NCBI GenBank assembly: GCA_023362775.1 | Contig: JALMGJ010000006.1 | Location: 15,388,001 to 15,452,000, forward strand | DNA length: 64,000 nucleotides | Direction of reading: 5' to 3' | From: Charina bottae | Lineage: Eukaryota; Chordata; Lepidosauria; Squamata; Charinaidae | Notes under the pieces: generated by a model | What the model saw: only the letters and a program-made list of their open reading frames with translations | What the model was told of the DNA's origin: nothing | Databases searched by the model: none | Shown here: positions 23,055-33,499 of the stretch, in pieces | Layout of the letters: the number at the start of each line of letters is the position of its first letter | Position numbering within the stretch: position 1 is the stretch's first letter | Program-made: the position numbers and the translations under genes

Positions 23055-23130
23055 TTTTATTTATTTATTAAACAAGATTGATAAACTGTCCCAATCCATC
23101 AGGACTCTTGGGGGGGGGGGTGTTGCATTG
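23055..23130 (-). mobile_element. LINE 3' UTR fragment
   Basis: ttatttatttattaaacaag, then ctgtcccaatccatcaggac and a G run: a diverged LINE 3' box. Confidence 0.45.
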
Positions 23131-23317
23131 TACAAGAGAAAGGGTTTCCCTCAACTCTCTCACCCAAGTCATTGATAAAAATGTTGAACAGCACAGGGCC
23201 CAGGAGAAGATTCATTGAGTCCTTCCCTCTAAGCTGAAATGGAGCCATTAATGAGCACTCCTTGGGTGTGGTCATTCAGTTGACTGTGAATGGCAGTATT
23301 ATCTAGCTGATATTTTA

Positions 23318-23897
23318 CAGTTACTCCTCGGGTTACAACGGTAATTGGGACTGGGGTTGCCGTCGCTAAATGACATAGTCGTAAAGCGTGATGTCATGTG
23401 ACCACATTGCTTAGTGAAGGGAGTCCCGGCAGTCCCGGTTGCCGTTGTAACCCCAGGACTGCGCAGGTCTTTAAGCAGGAAGAGGCGGGAGTCCCAGGTA
23501 AGGAGTGCAGGGGGATGGGGGGATGCTGCAGGAGGGCGCTGGGGAGTGTGGGTGGGCTAGCCAGAGCAATGGGTGGGCAGGAGGGTGCTACTCCCAAGGA
23601 GTGGGGCTCCTTGGGGAAAGAGCAGCAGGAGCGATTTGCGACCTTTCCTGCTGGCTTCCCCATTGACTTTGCTTATGGGAAGCCAGCAGAGAAGGTCGCC
23701 ATGGTGATCACATGACTCAGTTTGCTGCAATGTCGTAATTGCAAGCCAGGCACCCAAATGCCCAGATCGCGATCACGTGACTGGGAGGACCCTGCAACGG
23801 CTGCAACTTTGTGGACCGGTTGTAAGTCCCCCTTGTTCAGCGCCATCAGAATTTTGAATGGTCGCTGAATGAGTGGTTGTAAGTCAAGGACTACCTG
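23318..23897. mobile_element. Tc1/mariner-like MITE, long copy
   Basis: The ends are inverted repeats cagttactcctcgggttac and gtaagtcaaggactacctg. Left flank is TA and right flank TT. Its relative at 29234-29582 has perfect TA flanks, pointing to a Tc1/mariner-type TA duplication. At 580 bp it lacks a transposase. Frames of up to 105 codons across it are shadows. Confidence 0.75.
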
Positions 23898-24452
23898 TTC
23901 CATTTTATGAAGGAGAACATCCTAAGCGACTCTTCTATCTGAAAAATAAACTCCCACAATGGTATCACTTCAGTTTCTTTCTCCTTTTATTCTTACCTAA
24001 ATTCTTTCTACAGGATTCCCATGTTCAGATCTCCGAATTTCTGAGCCATAAACTAGAGATAAACATTGTAACAGATGAACAAAACAAAGATACAGTTGGA
24101 GGAAAAAAGGAGTAATTGGGGGTAGAGATCCAAGTGAACATAATGAAATAGAGATCTGTTTGAACAGCAGCAGCAACAAAAATCAGCGTTCTAAAATAAG
24201 ATAGATAGACAGACAGTAAAGGTTAAGTTCTACCAAAGTCTACATTTTTGGAAACTACTGTACTTGTTTGCAGTATTAAACTTTCACCAAAGAGAAACAC
24301 AAGAAGGAGTAGATCGTGTGGCAGAAGAAAAGAATACCCCAAAATACATTAAAAATTGTTTTTGACACTCAGAATTTCTGTGCAACATCCCCACCCTTTC
24401 TGCTGGCTCTGTTCATTTTGAATAAGTTGTAGCCTTCCAGTACCGTTGTGGG
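23898..24452. other. Intronic sequence, unassigned
   Basis: No recognised feature. Confidence 0.5.
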
Positions 24453-24728
24453 TTAATCATGAGTAACATTCCACCAATTTTCAATGATACTCATCACATC
24501 ATACTTATCTTCCTGAGTTAAGATCTCTAGTTCTCTCTCTTTATTTCTCATAATCTGTGCATTGGGGTAGAAACTTCTGAGGTTCCATGTAGATCCACCT
24601 GCTGGCCTTGTGTCTGTAGTCTTCCTGTGAAACTCCTGAGTTCCAGCTCTGGGGTCCCTCTTCTCCTCTTGTATTCTGCTTTCTTGGCCCCAGACCTTCA
24701 GTTCTGACCTTTTGTTTCTGTTTAACAC
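24453..24728 (-). pseudogene. CR1-type LINE endonuclease N-terminus fragment
   Basis: A minus-strand open frame of 91 codons ends with NLRSFYPNAQIMRNKEREL, then EILTQEDKYDVMSIIENWWN. This matches the start of the APE-type endonuclease of CR1 ORF2 (N-A-R-S/N-K block, then YDIIGITETWW). The catalytic glutamate position of the ETWW block is kept as ENWW. The rest of ORF2 is absent. Confidence 0.75.
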
Positions 24729-25619
24729 CCTCCTGAGGATCCTTCCCAGTCCTTATAAGATGTAGCTTATCTCAAGGAGACCTTCTGGAAGGCAGCTAGT
24801 TGTTGAGTTCTATATCATTCTTTTCTTGCGCCATGACCTTCAACTGGAAGGATTGCCGGAAAAGCTACTTGTACACAAATGATGAAAACCAATGAATCAC
24901 CTTAAAATAGTCCTTTACCTGCTGGTTCAAGTGCTGAAGCAAAAGAGACTCTTGTATTGTGAGTGGGAGAGAGGGCAAAAACAGAAATTATATACAGTAT
25001 ATTTTCCTATCTGCTTAGAAATACTAGAAATTGTTTGTTATTGCTTCAGCATCTGGGAGCATTTTCCTGTAATGATAAGTGCAATACAAGAGAGGAAAGT
25101 TTTTGCCCGCTCACTCTGTGCCCTCCACGGGAGCAGTGGCTTATGAAGGATTTTCTTTTCATTCTTTGGGAAAATTTGAGAAAAAAGGGCATTGTGGCAA
25201 CTGCTTTAAATGACCTGCTTTTGCCAAAATTGGGAAGGCGGTGACGTGGAAGAGTAGGAGGGCCACCACTGGAGCAGCTAAAAAGGATCCTAGCTCTCTG
25301 GAATAAGAAAAGAATAAATAGGACACTTTTGATTCAACTGAGTTGCAGTTAAGTCCAATGTTAGTAAATCTAGAGTAGTTAATTAGGACTGGTGAGATCT
25401 TTGGAATTTTGATGAAAAATAGGGGTTCTCTCACCAACGGCTTTCAATGGTAAAGGTTGATTATTCACAAAATGGTGGCGATGATGAACAGGACCAATCA
25501 GACAATGCCCAAAATTAAAGATCTGAGATTGAACTGCAGCGCCAGCTACCAAGTTGCTGGGTGTTAACCCAGTTTAATTGTTCTTGTTTTTTCTATATTT
25601 AACAATATAAAGGGTAGAC
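24729..25619. other. Intronic sequence, unassigned
   Basis: No recognised gene or repeat. Confidence 0.5.
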
Positions 25620-25704
25620 CGGTGTTTCTCAACCTTGGCAACTTTAAGCTGGCTGGGGTCATGCTGGGAGTTGAAGTCCAGCCAGCTTAAAGTTGCCAAG
25701 GTTT
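25620..25704. mobile_element. Palindromic hAT MITE, truncated
   Basis: ggtgtttctcaaccttggca ... agttgccaaggtt. The right end stops before the terminal gagaaacactg and abuts the LINE 3' end. No target duplication. Confidence 0.75.
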
Positions 25705-25709
25705 AATTT

Positions 25710-26378
25710 ATTATTATAGTTGGTCGCACATCAGCCAGATGTTTAGACTGGATTTGGCATTTTTGTCCACCTGTCGAGTCCTTCCCAAGGACCTGGGATA
25801 GGCAGATGTTGTTGTTCGATGGTGTTAAAAGTATCGTCGCAGGATGGAAGCTGTTCCAAGTAAAGCTGCCTTTTGCCGTTGACTGATAGTGATTTTGTCA
25901 ATGCCGATGGCATTCAAGTAGTGCTCCAGATGTTTTGGAATTGCACCCAAGGCGCCTGTTGCTACCTTTGCTTTCTTTTGCCACAGTCGTTCTACTTCTA
26001 TTTGCAGGTCTTTATATTTTGTGATTTTCTCCAGTTCTTTCTCTTCTCTTCTGCTGTCTCTAGGTATTACAGTGTCCAGTATCCAGACTTTTTTTTGTCT
26101 CTTATCAACAATTGTTAAGTCGGGGGTGTTGTGTGGCAGATGCTTGTCTGTTTGAATTCTAAAGTCCCAGAGCACTTTAGCTTCTTCATTGTCTATTACT
26201 TTGTCTATTTTGTAGCCCCACCAGTTCTTGCTTGCAGGCAAGTGGTATTTCTTGTAGATATTCCAATGCACCATTGTTGCTACTTTGTCATGCCATTGTT
26301 TGAAGTCAGTCTGTGCGATCTTCTTGCAGCAGCTAACTAGGTGGTCCACTGTTTCAGCTTCTCCTCCTCCTCCTCCTG
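25710..26378 (-). pseudogene. R4/Dong-like LINE 3' end with restriction-like endonuclease
   Basis: The minus-strand open frame (26505 to 25825) encodes about 180 residues of LINE C-terminus after a repeat-derived start. In order: a C/H cluster (HLVSCCKKIA ... HDKVATMVHW), KYHLPASKNWWG, then the nuclease core with PDLTIVDK, KVWILDTVIPRDSR and KITKYKDLQIEVERLW. The end is GALGAIPKHLEHYL and ISQRQKAALLGTASILRR. PD ... D-x-V-I-P ... K-Y fits a PD-(D/E)XK nuclease of the R4 clade (Dong/Rex6). The 3' UTR continues to about 25710. It is 5' truncated, but the frame from the C/H cluster to the stop is intact. Confidence 0.8.
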
Positions 26379-26411
26379 TTGTTGTTGTTGTTGTTGTTGT
26401 TATTATTATTA
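26363..26411. repeat. Triplet microsatellite (CTC)n-(TTG)n-(TTA)n
   Basis: About five ctc, eight gtt and three att triplets in succession at the 5' truncation of the LINE fragment. It gives the T- and G-rich start of the minus-strand frame. Confidence 0.95.
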
Positions 26412-26582
26412 GCATTAATGAGTAACCAGTGGACTCCATGTGATTCCCACTATCCCTTCTATGGCCATCCAAGTCCCTGAGCAACACCGGAGAGTACAGG
26501 GACAATATTTTCAGGGTTGGGGCAGCTGTTGTTAGGTAGTTAAGATGGAAAAAGGGGTGCCTTAAGCTTGCAGAGGTAGCAG

Positions 26583-27028
26583 TTTATTTATTTATTTAAT
26601 TTTTATCCCGCCTTTATTATTTTTATAAATAACTCAAGGCGGTGAACAGACCTAATACTCCTTCCTCCTCCTCTTTTCCCCACAGCAACAACCCTGTGAG
26701 GTGAGTTGGGCTGAGAGAGAGTGACTGGCCCAAGGTCACCCAGCCGGCTTTCATGCCTAAGGTGGGACTAGAACTCTCAGTCTCCTGGTTTGCCATTGGC
26801 TCCTTCCTAGGGCTGAGAGAGAGTGACTGGCCCAAGGTCACCCAGCCGGCTTTCATGCCTAAGGCGGGACTAGAACTCTCAAGCTCCTGGTTTCCCATTG
26901 GCTCCTTCCTAGGGCTGAGAGAGAGAATGATTGGCCCAAGGTCACCCAGCTGGCTTTCAGGCCTAAGGCGGGACTAGAACTCTCAGTCTCCTGGTTTCTA
27001 GCCCGTTGCCTTAACCACTAGACCAAAC
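26583..27028 (-). mobile_element. Sauria-like SINE with tandem 102-bp units
   Basis: Full minus-strand copy: (ttta)n, then tcccgcctttattattttta and ataactcaaggcggtgaac (tail), cccacagcaacaaccctgtg, about three 102-bp units, and the head (ccttaaccactagaccaaa). The units share the junction tttgccattggctccttcct with the loci at 19.5 and 38.4 kb. Confidence 0.92.
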
Positions 27029-27030
27029 CT

Positions 27031-27929
27031 TTATCAGACCACGTTTTCCCTGGAGTTAAGAGGCATAATGATCTTGGCCTCAGCATGGACACAGAAGGTT
27101 GAGTGGATCATTTCTCTATGCCTCAATCTTGTACATTTCTGGATCATAATTTCTCCATCCAACAGATGGGGAAGAATTAGATTGGGAGGGGGAGGGGAAA
27201 ACCTTTTGTGTCCTCTGAGGGAACACATTTTCAGTCAAACATGTCCAGCTTTCTCCAATCCTGCCCTCTGCATCTGATGCTGATTACCCAAAAAGCTTCT
27301 GAATACCTGTAGCACAAAACTTTGTTTAGGAGAAATGTCAAGATAGGTTCATTTTTCCCAACTAGTCGAGCTTTTAAAGTAATTCTTGCTGGCTAATAAA
27401 AAGGGTTTACTGTAAACTGTGGGGTGTCAGCTCTCTGCAGAGGCGTTAATGTATCTTTCATACATTAAGAAACTTTTAGATAATGTTACTGCTCAAGGCC
27501 AGCTTCTGGGAATAGTAAGAACTCTCTTGGCTTACTGAACAACGGAAGAGAAAAGTGGAGTTTAAAGAGAGAAATAGCAGTACTCTATGCTGAATGTTGG
27601 CACATCTTTATTCAGTATGTGTTCACTAAAAGCAAATTATATCCGAATGTAGAAAACTGATATTTTATGGTGAGCAAGTAAGAGCTTTAGGCCCCTCTTT
27701 CTTTGCTATCAAAAAGTAATGAAATAAAGCCTGAAAGCAGGAAACCTAGATGAGGCATTCCTCCTTAGAAACAAGCCAAACTTAGTTTGTCCATTAAAAA
27801 ACAACAACAGTGGACTTGTTTTGAAGGCATCTCTATTGGTTTTCCTAAATCTCTGCATAAATAGATTGGTGGGCACAGGACTTTAACTCGTACCTTTCCA
27901 GTGCAAATAGCTGGTGATGATGATGATAA
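27031..27929. other. Intronic sequence, unassigned
   Basis: No recognised gene or repeat. A short (gat)n run lies at 27914-27936. Confidence 0.5.
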
Positions 27930-28179
27930 TGATGATTTATTAAATTTATATGCCACTCAACTACCAGCAACTCTGGGCGTTTACAAATTATTTAAAAAAT
28001 GAAAAACAAGACATCAAAAATGACAAGAAACCAAAAGGAGAGTAGAGGTGGCAGGATAGCAAAACAGGCGGAAGCAAAAGAAAACGTCCCAGTAGATGGC
28101 ATTCTTTAAGCGAAGGAACCCAGGCCATGCCAACCCCCGAATGAACCACGGAGGCGTCTGCCTGAGCCCCTTCCAAATA
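27930..28179 (-). mobile_element. LINE/LTR-like repeat mosaic
   Basis: The left part (tttattaaatttatatgcca, then aactctgggcgtttacaa) is a LINE 3' box. The right part (cacggaggcgtctgcctgag) is shared in reverse orientation with 29585-29615. Boundaries uncertain. Confidence 0.45.
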
Positions 28180-28290
28180 CAGGTAGTCCTCGCTTAATGA
28201 CCTCTCATTCAGTGACCATTCAAAGTTACAACAGTGCTGAAAAAGTGGTACTTGTTTTGTTTTTCAACAGTGCTGAAAAAGTGGTACCCG
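28180..28290. mobile_element. Tc1/mariner-like MITE, one end only
   Basis: TA then caggtagtcctcgcttaatg, running to about 28290. A short direct repeat (tcaacagtgctgaaaaagtg) is internally duplicated. The opposite end is missing. Confidence 0.75.
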
Positions 28291-28312
28291 CAGGATCAAA
28301 TCGGCTGGGCAG

Positions 28313-28365
28313 ATACTATGGGAGATAGGCGGTCCCTCAAATAACCAGGCCCTGTGCCATGTAGA
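28313..28365 (-). mobile_element. L2-like LINE fragment
   Basis: gataggcggtccctcaaata, then caggccctgtgccatgtag matches 12832-12870 of the larger LINE copy. Confidence 0.6.
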
Positions 28366-29231
28366 TGTTTGTTACCTGTATCATTACCTTTCATCCTCTC
28401 CTCCAAACTGTAACAGAGACTCGGTCAGTGTTTTCCCCTTTGGTGTTCCTACCAGGGGCATCTCCAGCAAACTGTGATGATGCCAAAGTGTGACACATGT
28501 GTGGCGAGGTTATCATACGCATGCCATGATTATGTTCCTGCATCTTGACATCTGATGAGAGTCTGCAAGTTGCAACACGATGTCATCATGCACATTTCAA
28601 CATTTGTCCACCCCATACCATGGAATCTACTCTGATTCATGAAGAAGGGTGTGGTAACAAACATGGTTCCTTCTATCTGGTTCCACAGTGGGTAGCTGAA
28701 GTATGTAAATATGTAAATAAGTACTGTAGAAATGTAAGGAATGCCTTGCCAAAAATTGCCTTGCAGTTTCTCAAAGGTTTTCTTCTGCAAAAAAGGGTTC
28801 TCTTTCAGCTTATTCTCAGGAGGCCTGAGAATTCCTTTTGAATTTCTTTTGATGGTGGTTCTGAGCTGACTTTATTGTTTGCGATGCAGGATTTTTCTTT
28901 CGGTGCTGGTGTTTTCTGATTGTCATCTTGCCATCATTCTGAAGCCTCCCTGGCTACCTACTATTTCAAATTTTACCTCCCTGTCAAACCAATGGAGGAG
29001 CTCCCTTAGGATTTAATTGGTGCAAGAAATGAGGAAAATTGCAGTGTTGGAGAAGCAATTGGTACAGTGCAAGATGGGCTGTGTTTACATACACCTTGTC
29101 GCTAAGCAAGTAGAAATCCACTGCATTTCTTCCATGGAGAGAATTAAGGAAGTTGACCTTGATGGAGACAGGCAGGAACTGTTGACTAAGCAAAAAGGGC
29201 TGAAGCATTTTTTAAATCCACAAAAAGATAG
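28366..29231. other. Intronic sequence, unassigned
   Basis: No recognised gene or repeat. Confidence 0.5.
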
Positions 29232-29233
29232 TA

Positions 29234-29582
29234 CAGGTAGTCCTTGCTTAACAATGGTAATTGGGGCCGGAAACTCCGTCGCTAAGCAGTGTGGTCTTAA
29301 AGCGCAATGTCATGGGACCACGCCGCTTAGCGACAGCAGTCCTGGTTGCCATCGTTAAGTGAATCATGCACGGTCGTTAAGCGAGGACCTCACGTGTCCG
29401 TGACTTGTGACTTCCTGCCGGCTTCCCCATTGAATTTGCTTGTGGGAAGCCAGCAGGGAAGGTCATGATCATGTGACTGTGGGGGCACTGTGACAGCTGG
29501 AACTTCGAGGACCGGCTGTAAGTACCACTTTTTCAGCACGGTTGTAACTTTGAATGAGAGGTCGTTAAGCGAGGACTACCTG
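29234..29582. mobile_element. Tc1/mariner-like MITE, complete copy
   Basis: Inverted ends caggtagtccttgcttaac and gttaagcgaggactacctg, with TA on both sides (29232-29233 and 29583-29584). 349 bp, no coding capacity. Confidence 0.88.
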
Positions 29583-29584
29583 TA

Positions 29585-29758
29585 TTTGGAAGGGGCTCAG
29601 GCAGACGCCTCCGTGATTCATTGAACTATTAAAAGGAGAAAGAGGTCCAGCACAATCAGACCTGTAAGATTCTGTTATTATAGCGAACCTCAATAAAAGT
29701 TGTTTTAGCCTTCCTGTGTGGTTGATTTACTAGTCTAGTCTACCTACTGGGGCTGACA
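29585..29758 (+). mobile_element. LTR 3' part
   Basis: cagacctgtaagattctgtt, then aacctcaataaaagttgttt and a ggggctgaca end match the LTR family. The MITE sits at its left edge, and the left flank (ggctcaggcagacgcctcc) is shared with 28147-28177 in inverted orientation. Confidence 0.6.
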
Positions 29759-30784
29759 TCCCATGAGAATTTCTCCACAAATCTCTTCTCCTTTGAAATA
29801 AATTCTAAAACAAATTATTTTTCATCAAATTTAACGAGACCTGGTAAGAAAAAATGCAAGATAATTCCTCTGTCCAGCACAGTGCTAACATTCTTTACCT
29901 TGTACAGGGCAGGTGAGGCTAAAACATCCCTTAACTATGTTCTTGTTAAAAGAGACTGAAGATGGAAGTGGGCTTAGATTGGTGGGAAGTTGACTCATTT
30001 CTCAAGGCTGATGTTCAACTATTTCTGCTTGCTGTCATTATTAACATCTGGTTTCTTAAATCTGTGCTGTGAAGACAAGCAAGTGGTCGTTCTGCTCAGG
30101 GAGAGATGATATCACCTGAGCCCCTTTAAGTGGCCCATTTCCACATATAACCTCCATGAAATTTTAAGGACTGTTGCCTGATTTTACGTTTTCTTTCCCA
30201 TCTCCTTTTCCTTCTAGTTCACATATGTTCTAAACTTTGAACATAAGAGCAAGAACTTGTTCACTTTTTTATTATACTATAAGGCAATGGTGTGACGCTT
30301 CTGATTTTCCAAACTACAGCTACAAACAGAACCAAACATTGTGACTGTTTTGGCTCAGACTGCTAGGAGTTGAAGTTTATCAATAACTGGTGGGTCCCAG
30401 GTTTTTTACCAGTCCTAAGTGTTTTGAGGGTCTTTTTGAATGGAGAGAGAGAAGAATTAAATGCAATGGTTCTATGTCACGTAACATGCTATACCCAAAT
30501 AAATTAATACTGTGCCTTAATGTGATGGCGTGGTTCACATAACATTTTAAGGCAATATGCTGAATGCCAAATTGCCCACCCCGTTTTATCTGGATCTTTG
30601 GTGTTATGGAAACCCAGCCACTGTGAGCTCAAAGCAGATGATACTACAGTAACTGATCCAAAGAATTTCCTGGTGTGCCATGAACATAGCATTTAGCTTG
30701 CTCAAAAATTGCCCATGGTTAACAGTATCTGCCTCCTTCCCCTTACGAGCTCTTTAATTCTCTTCGGTGGGTCTTTTCTCACAG
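29759..30784. other. Intronic sequence before the coding exon
   Basis: No recognised repeat. It ends with the splice acceptor tract at about 30760-30784. Confidence 0.5.
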
Positions 30785-30904
30785 CCCTGCTTGGAAAACA
30801 CGATGACACAACAAGGCTGAAGGCTGGGCTGGGAAAGTCATCCTTTGTACCAGATCAGATACAACAGTGACGTTGCCACCAACCAGTGGTGTGTCCCCCT
30901 TGCC
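30785..30904 (+). other. RERG: RERG 5' UTR part of coding exon
   Basis: It follows the pyrimidine-rich acceptor gggtcttttctcacag (AG at 30783-30784). An in-frame ATG upstream at 30845 would add 20 residues, but the family start is the ATG at 30905 (tgccatggct, good Kozak context). The exact acceptor is a prediction. Confidence 0.6.
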
Positions 30905-30965
30905 ATGGCTAAGAGCGCAGAAGTAAAACTGGCCATCTTTGGCCGAGCTGGAGTAGGAAAGTCAG
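30905..30965 (+). CDS. RERG: RERG first coding exon (Ras-like GTPase)
   Basis: The exon encodes MAKSAEVKLAIF, then GRAGVGKS, and the first base of codon 21. This is the N-terminus of RERG, a small Ras-family GTPase that binds and hydrolyses GTP, is estrogen-regulated in mammals, and restrains growth. Unlike classical Ras proteins, RERG lacks a C-terminal prenylation CAAX box (family knowledge; its C-terminus is not in this window). Residues 1-12 hold the first beta strand, and residues 13-20 are the G1/P-loop GxxxxGKS. The exon ends in a phase-1 donor, g then gtaagt at 30966, so the residue after the P-loop serine comes from the next exon. Only 20 of about 199 residues lie here. Read-through frames past 30966 are intron. 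Confidence 0.92.
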
Positions 30966-31120
30966 GTAAGTTTCCTTTTTCTCCTTGGTTGTTCTTTTCT
31001 CCTCTTTGGGTGTTTCACATTTTTAAAGAACTCATTGGTAAGCAAAGAAAAACTGCACTCCTGCATAGACAAGTAGCTAAACAGAGGAAGAAATGGGACT
31101 TCAAAAACTGTTAAGGCTTA

Positions 31121-31460
31121 AAAAAGGTAAAGGTAAAGGTTCCCCCCACACATTTGTGCAGTCGTGTCCGACTCTAGGGGCCAGTGCTCATCTCCATTTA
31201 TTAGCCGAAGAGCCAGTGCTGTCCGAAGACGCTTCCACGGTCATGTGGCCAGCATGACGCATGCGGAAAGCTGTTACCATCCCACCGAAGTGGTACCTAT
31301 TCATCTACTTGCATTTGCATGCTTTCGAATTGCTAGGTTGGCAAGAGCTGGGGGAGTGCGGGAGCTCACTCCGTCACGCGGGGCTAGGGATTCGAACCTC
31401 CAAACTTGCAATCTTCCGATCAACAAGCCTGTCATCTTACCCGTTGAGCCACCATGCCCC
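31121..31460 (-). mobile_element. tRNA-derived SINE, copy 4
   Basis: Full-length minus-strand copy. 12-bp duplication tgttaaggctta at 31109-31120 and 31461-31472. It lies 155 bp downstream of the RERG coding exon. Confidence 0.94.
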
Positions 31461-31756
31461 TGTTAAGGCTTATGTTCTATCAATATATCCTTATGGAGAG
31501 TCAATGTTTGGTATGTAAACCCACAATATGCAAGAATTGGGGAGTGGGATATGTCATCTACAAACCACTGGAGCTTATTCAGTCAGTTTCTAAAAATATG
31601 TGTTGGGACTTAGACTGTCCATAATCCTTAAGGCTACTGAATCTCTATTTGCCACTGAGTTAACTGCTAATGTGAGCCAGGCATGGTGAATAGCTTTTGG
31701 AAGATGGTAGCATTTCAGCTTATAGGTTGGAGATATCCCCCTAGATGAAAATGAAG

Positions 31757-32003
31757 GAGGGCCAGTTTGGTGTAGGGGTTAAGGCACCAGGCTAGAAACT
31801 GGGAGACCGTGAGTTCTAGTCCCACCTTAGGCACAAAGCCAGCTGGGTGACCTTGGGCCAGTCCCTCTCTCTCAGCCCTAGAATGAAGAAGAAGGCAAGG
31901 GCAAACCACTTCTGAAATATTGCCAAGAAAACTGCAGGGACTTGTCCAGGTAGTCGCCAGGAGTCAACCCTGACTTGAAGGCACCAAAAGAGAGAGAGAG
32001 AGA
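31757..32003 (+). mobile_element. Sauria-like SINE with (GA)n tail
   Basis: Plus strand: gccagtttggtgtaggggtt head, gtgagttctagtcccacctt B-box region, ctgggtgaccttgggccagt, then ttgccaagaaaactgcaggg and a 3' end ttgaaggcacca, followed by (ag)n. This is the cleanest single-unit copy and serves as a reference for the multimerised ones. Confidence 0.9.
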
Positions 32004-32079
32004 CACGGTATGGGGGGATCACATTAGTTTCTAGTACATGTAGAGTTTTAGAAAAACCATTGCAGTATCATCTAGACAC

Positions 32080-32174
32080 GCAATCTTGAACTTGCAGTTT
32101 GAATTCCTAAATTCTAGCAAAGATGGTACAACACATAATTTTGCTCTATAACCCAACTCTTTATTCCTATACAG
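32080..32174 (+). repeat. 95-bp direct repeat, copy 1
   Basis: gcaatcttgaacttgcag ... ttattcctatacag. It recurs at 32858-32952 with about four mismatches. Confidence 0.93.
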
Positions 32175-32651
32175 GCTGTTGTAAATCAAGGTATATGTTA
32201 GTGGAACAATAAGTGCATCAGTCTTGGGAGAGAAGGTTATTCAAGCCATCTGTGGGTGATCATATGCACCTCCTGTACCATGCACAGAAAGAAACATTCT
32301 GGGTGGAATTTGTTTTAATTCCTATTACAACAAAGGTGGGGTATCCTCATACTGACATTCCTTCTGTAAAATAAAAATCCAAGTCACTACCGGCACCAAC
32401 CCCACTCCCTCCTAAAAAGTGAACTGAATCCAGCTTGCTCTGCTAAGTAGTTCTGTTTTACTGTAGCATATTAATGGCACCAGGGATAAATAAAATGCTT
32501 CCCTAGATGAGGTCAGTGTGAATTTCTGGAAAGACCTGGTTTTGTAGCAATTTACTGAATTCAGAGCATTGTCACTTTTGGAGAGGATCTGGTCTGGTGT
32601 GCAGAAAAAGGCACTCATCTACTGGGCTTGCTTCCATGTAAAATCACAGAT

Positions 32652-32735
32652 AATTTTATTTATTTATTTATTATTTTATTATTTCAATTTATTCCCCACC
32701 CATCTCCTTTGCAAGGGACTCTGGGCGGGTTTTTG
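32652..32735 (-). mobile_element. LINE 3' UTR fragment
   Basis: (ttta)n, then attccccacccatctccttt and gggactctgggcgggtt. Confidence 0.65.
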
Positions 32736-32857
32736 CTGATTTAGGCCCTGTGCTAATAGAAATTGTTCAAACCAAGGAATATTGAGGGAGAGTTGGATGG
32801 CAAAAGAGTGGCTGTGAAATAGAAAACAGAGAGAGACATCCTACAGCACCAGGAACT

Positions 32858-32952
32858 GCAATCTTGAACTTGCAATTTGAATTCCTAAATTCTAGCAAAG
32901 ATGGTACAACACATAATTGTGCTGTATAACCCAACTCTTCATTCCTATACAG
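32858..32952 (+). repeat. 95-bp direct repeat, copy 2
   Basis: Second copy of 32080-32174. Its last eight bases, ctatacag, are also the target duplication of the adjacent hAT MITE. Confidence 0.93.
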
Positions 32953-33148
32953 CAGAGCTTTCCAAACTTTTCCTGTTGGTGACACACACCAACGGTGGTG
33001 GTGTGGTGGCGGCGGTGGTGCGCGCGGCAGCAGCGGTGTGCAGGTGTGTCGCGCAAAACCCAGAAGCGCTGATGGGTTTTCGCGCGACACACCTGCACAC
33101 TGCAGGCGACACAGTAGTGTGTCGCGACACACAGTTTGGAAAGCTATG
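32953..33148. mobile_element. hAT MITE copy D with hairpin core
   Basis: cagagctttccaaactttt ... acagtttggaaagctatg. Perfect 8-bp duplication ctatacag (32945-32952 and 33149-33156). In place of the minisatellite the core carries a GC-rich inverted repeat (about 33036-33062 against 33073-33100: gtgcaggtgtgtcgcgc and its complement). Confidence 0.92.
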
Positions 33149-33229
33149 CTATACAGGCATTGCGCAAAAAATGCATTGCGCTGTTACCCCCAGGATATGC
33201 CCAAATTACCCTCAGTTTAAGAACCCCTG

Positions 33230-33340
33230 TGTGGGTGGGCAAAGTTACCCAGTGAGCTTACATGGATGAGCCTGGACTTTAACCTGGATCTCCCTGGTCC
33301 TAATCCCTCATTGTAACCACTCTGCCATATTGGCTGAAGT
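33230..33340 (-). mobile_element. tRNA-SINE head remnant
   Basis: agttacccagtgagcttaca, then tttaacctggatctccctgg and aaccactctgccatattggc: an old minus-strand SINE head. Confidence 0.5.
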
Positions 33341-33499
33341 GATTTTCCAGCTCATGTGGTTCACTGCTATACTGCATCTTTTCTTTCTTTTTCATCTTCT
33401 TTCTCCTACCTTCTCTCTCATTAGAGTTTGTTTTTCTTAAAGAGGCCATGTGCTTGCTCTGAGAGCAATATATCTCTGAATAACTCAGTCACCACTAGG

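Larger units (their letters stand above)
18144..30784 (+). other. RERG: Predicted RERG intron 1
   Basis: Bounded by gtgagt at 18144 and by a pyrimidine-rich acceptor (tcttttctcacag) ending at 30784. It contains the repeats listed separately and no coding exon that I can recognise. Confidence 0.5.

Noticed and set aside
30845..31114. Longer RERG-like frame of 89 codons
   Set aside because: The upstream ATG is not the family start, and the frame runs past the gtaagt donor at 30966 into intron.
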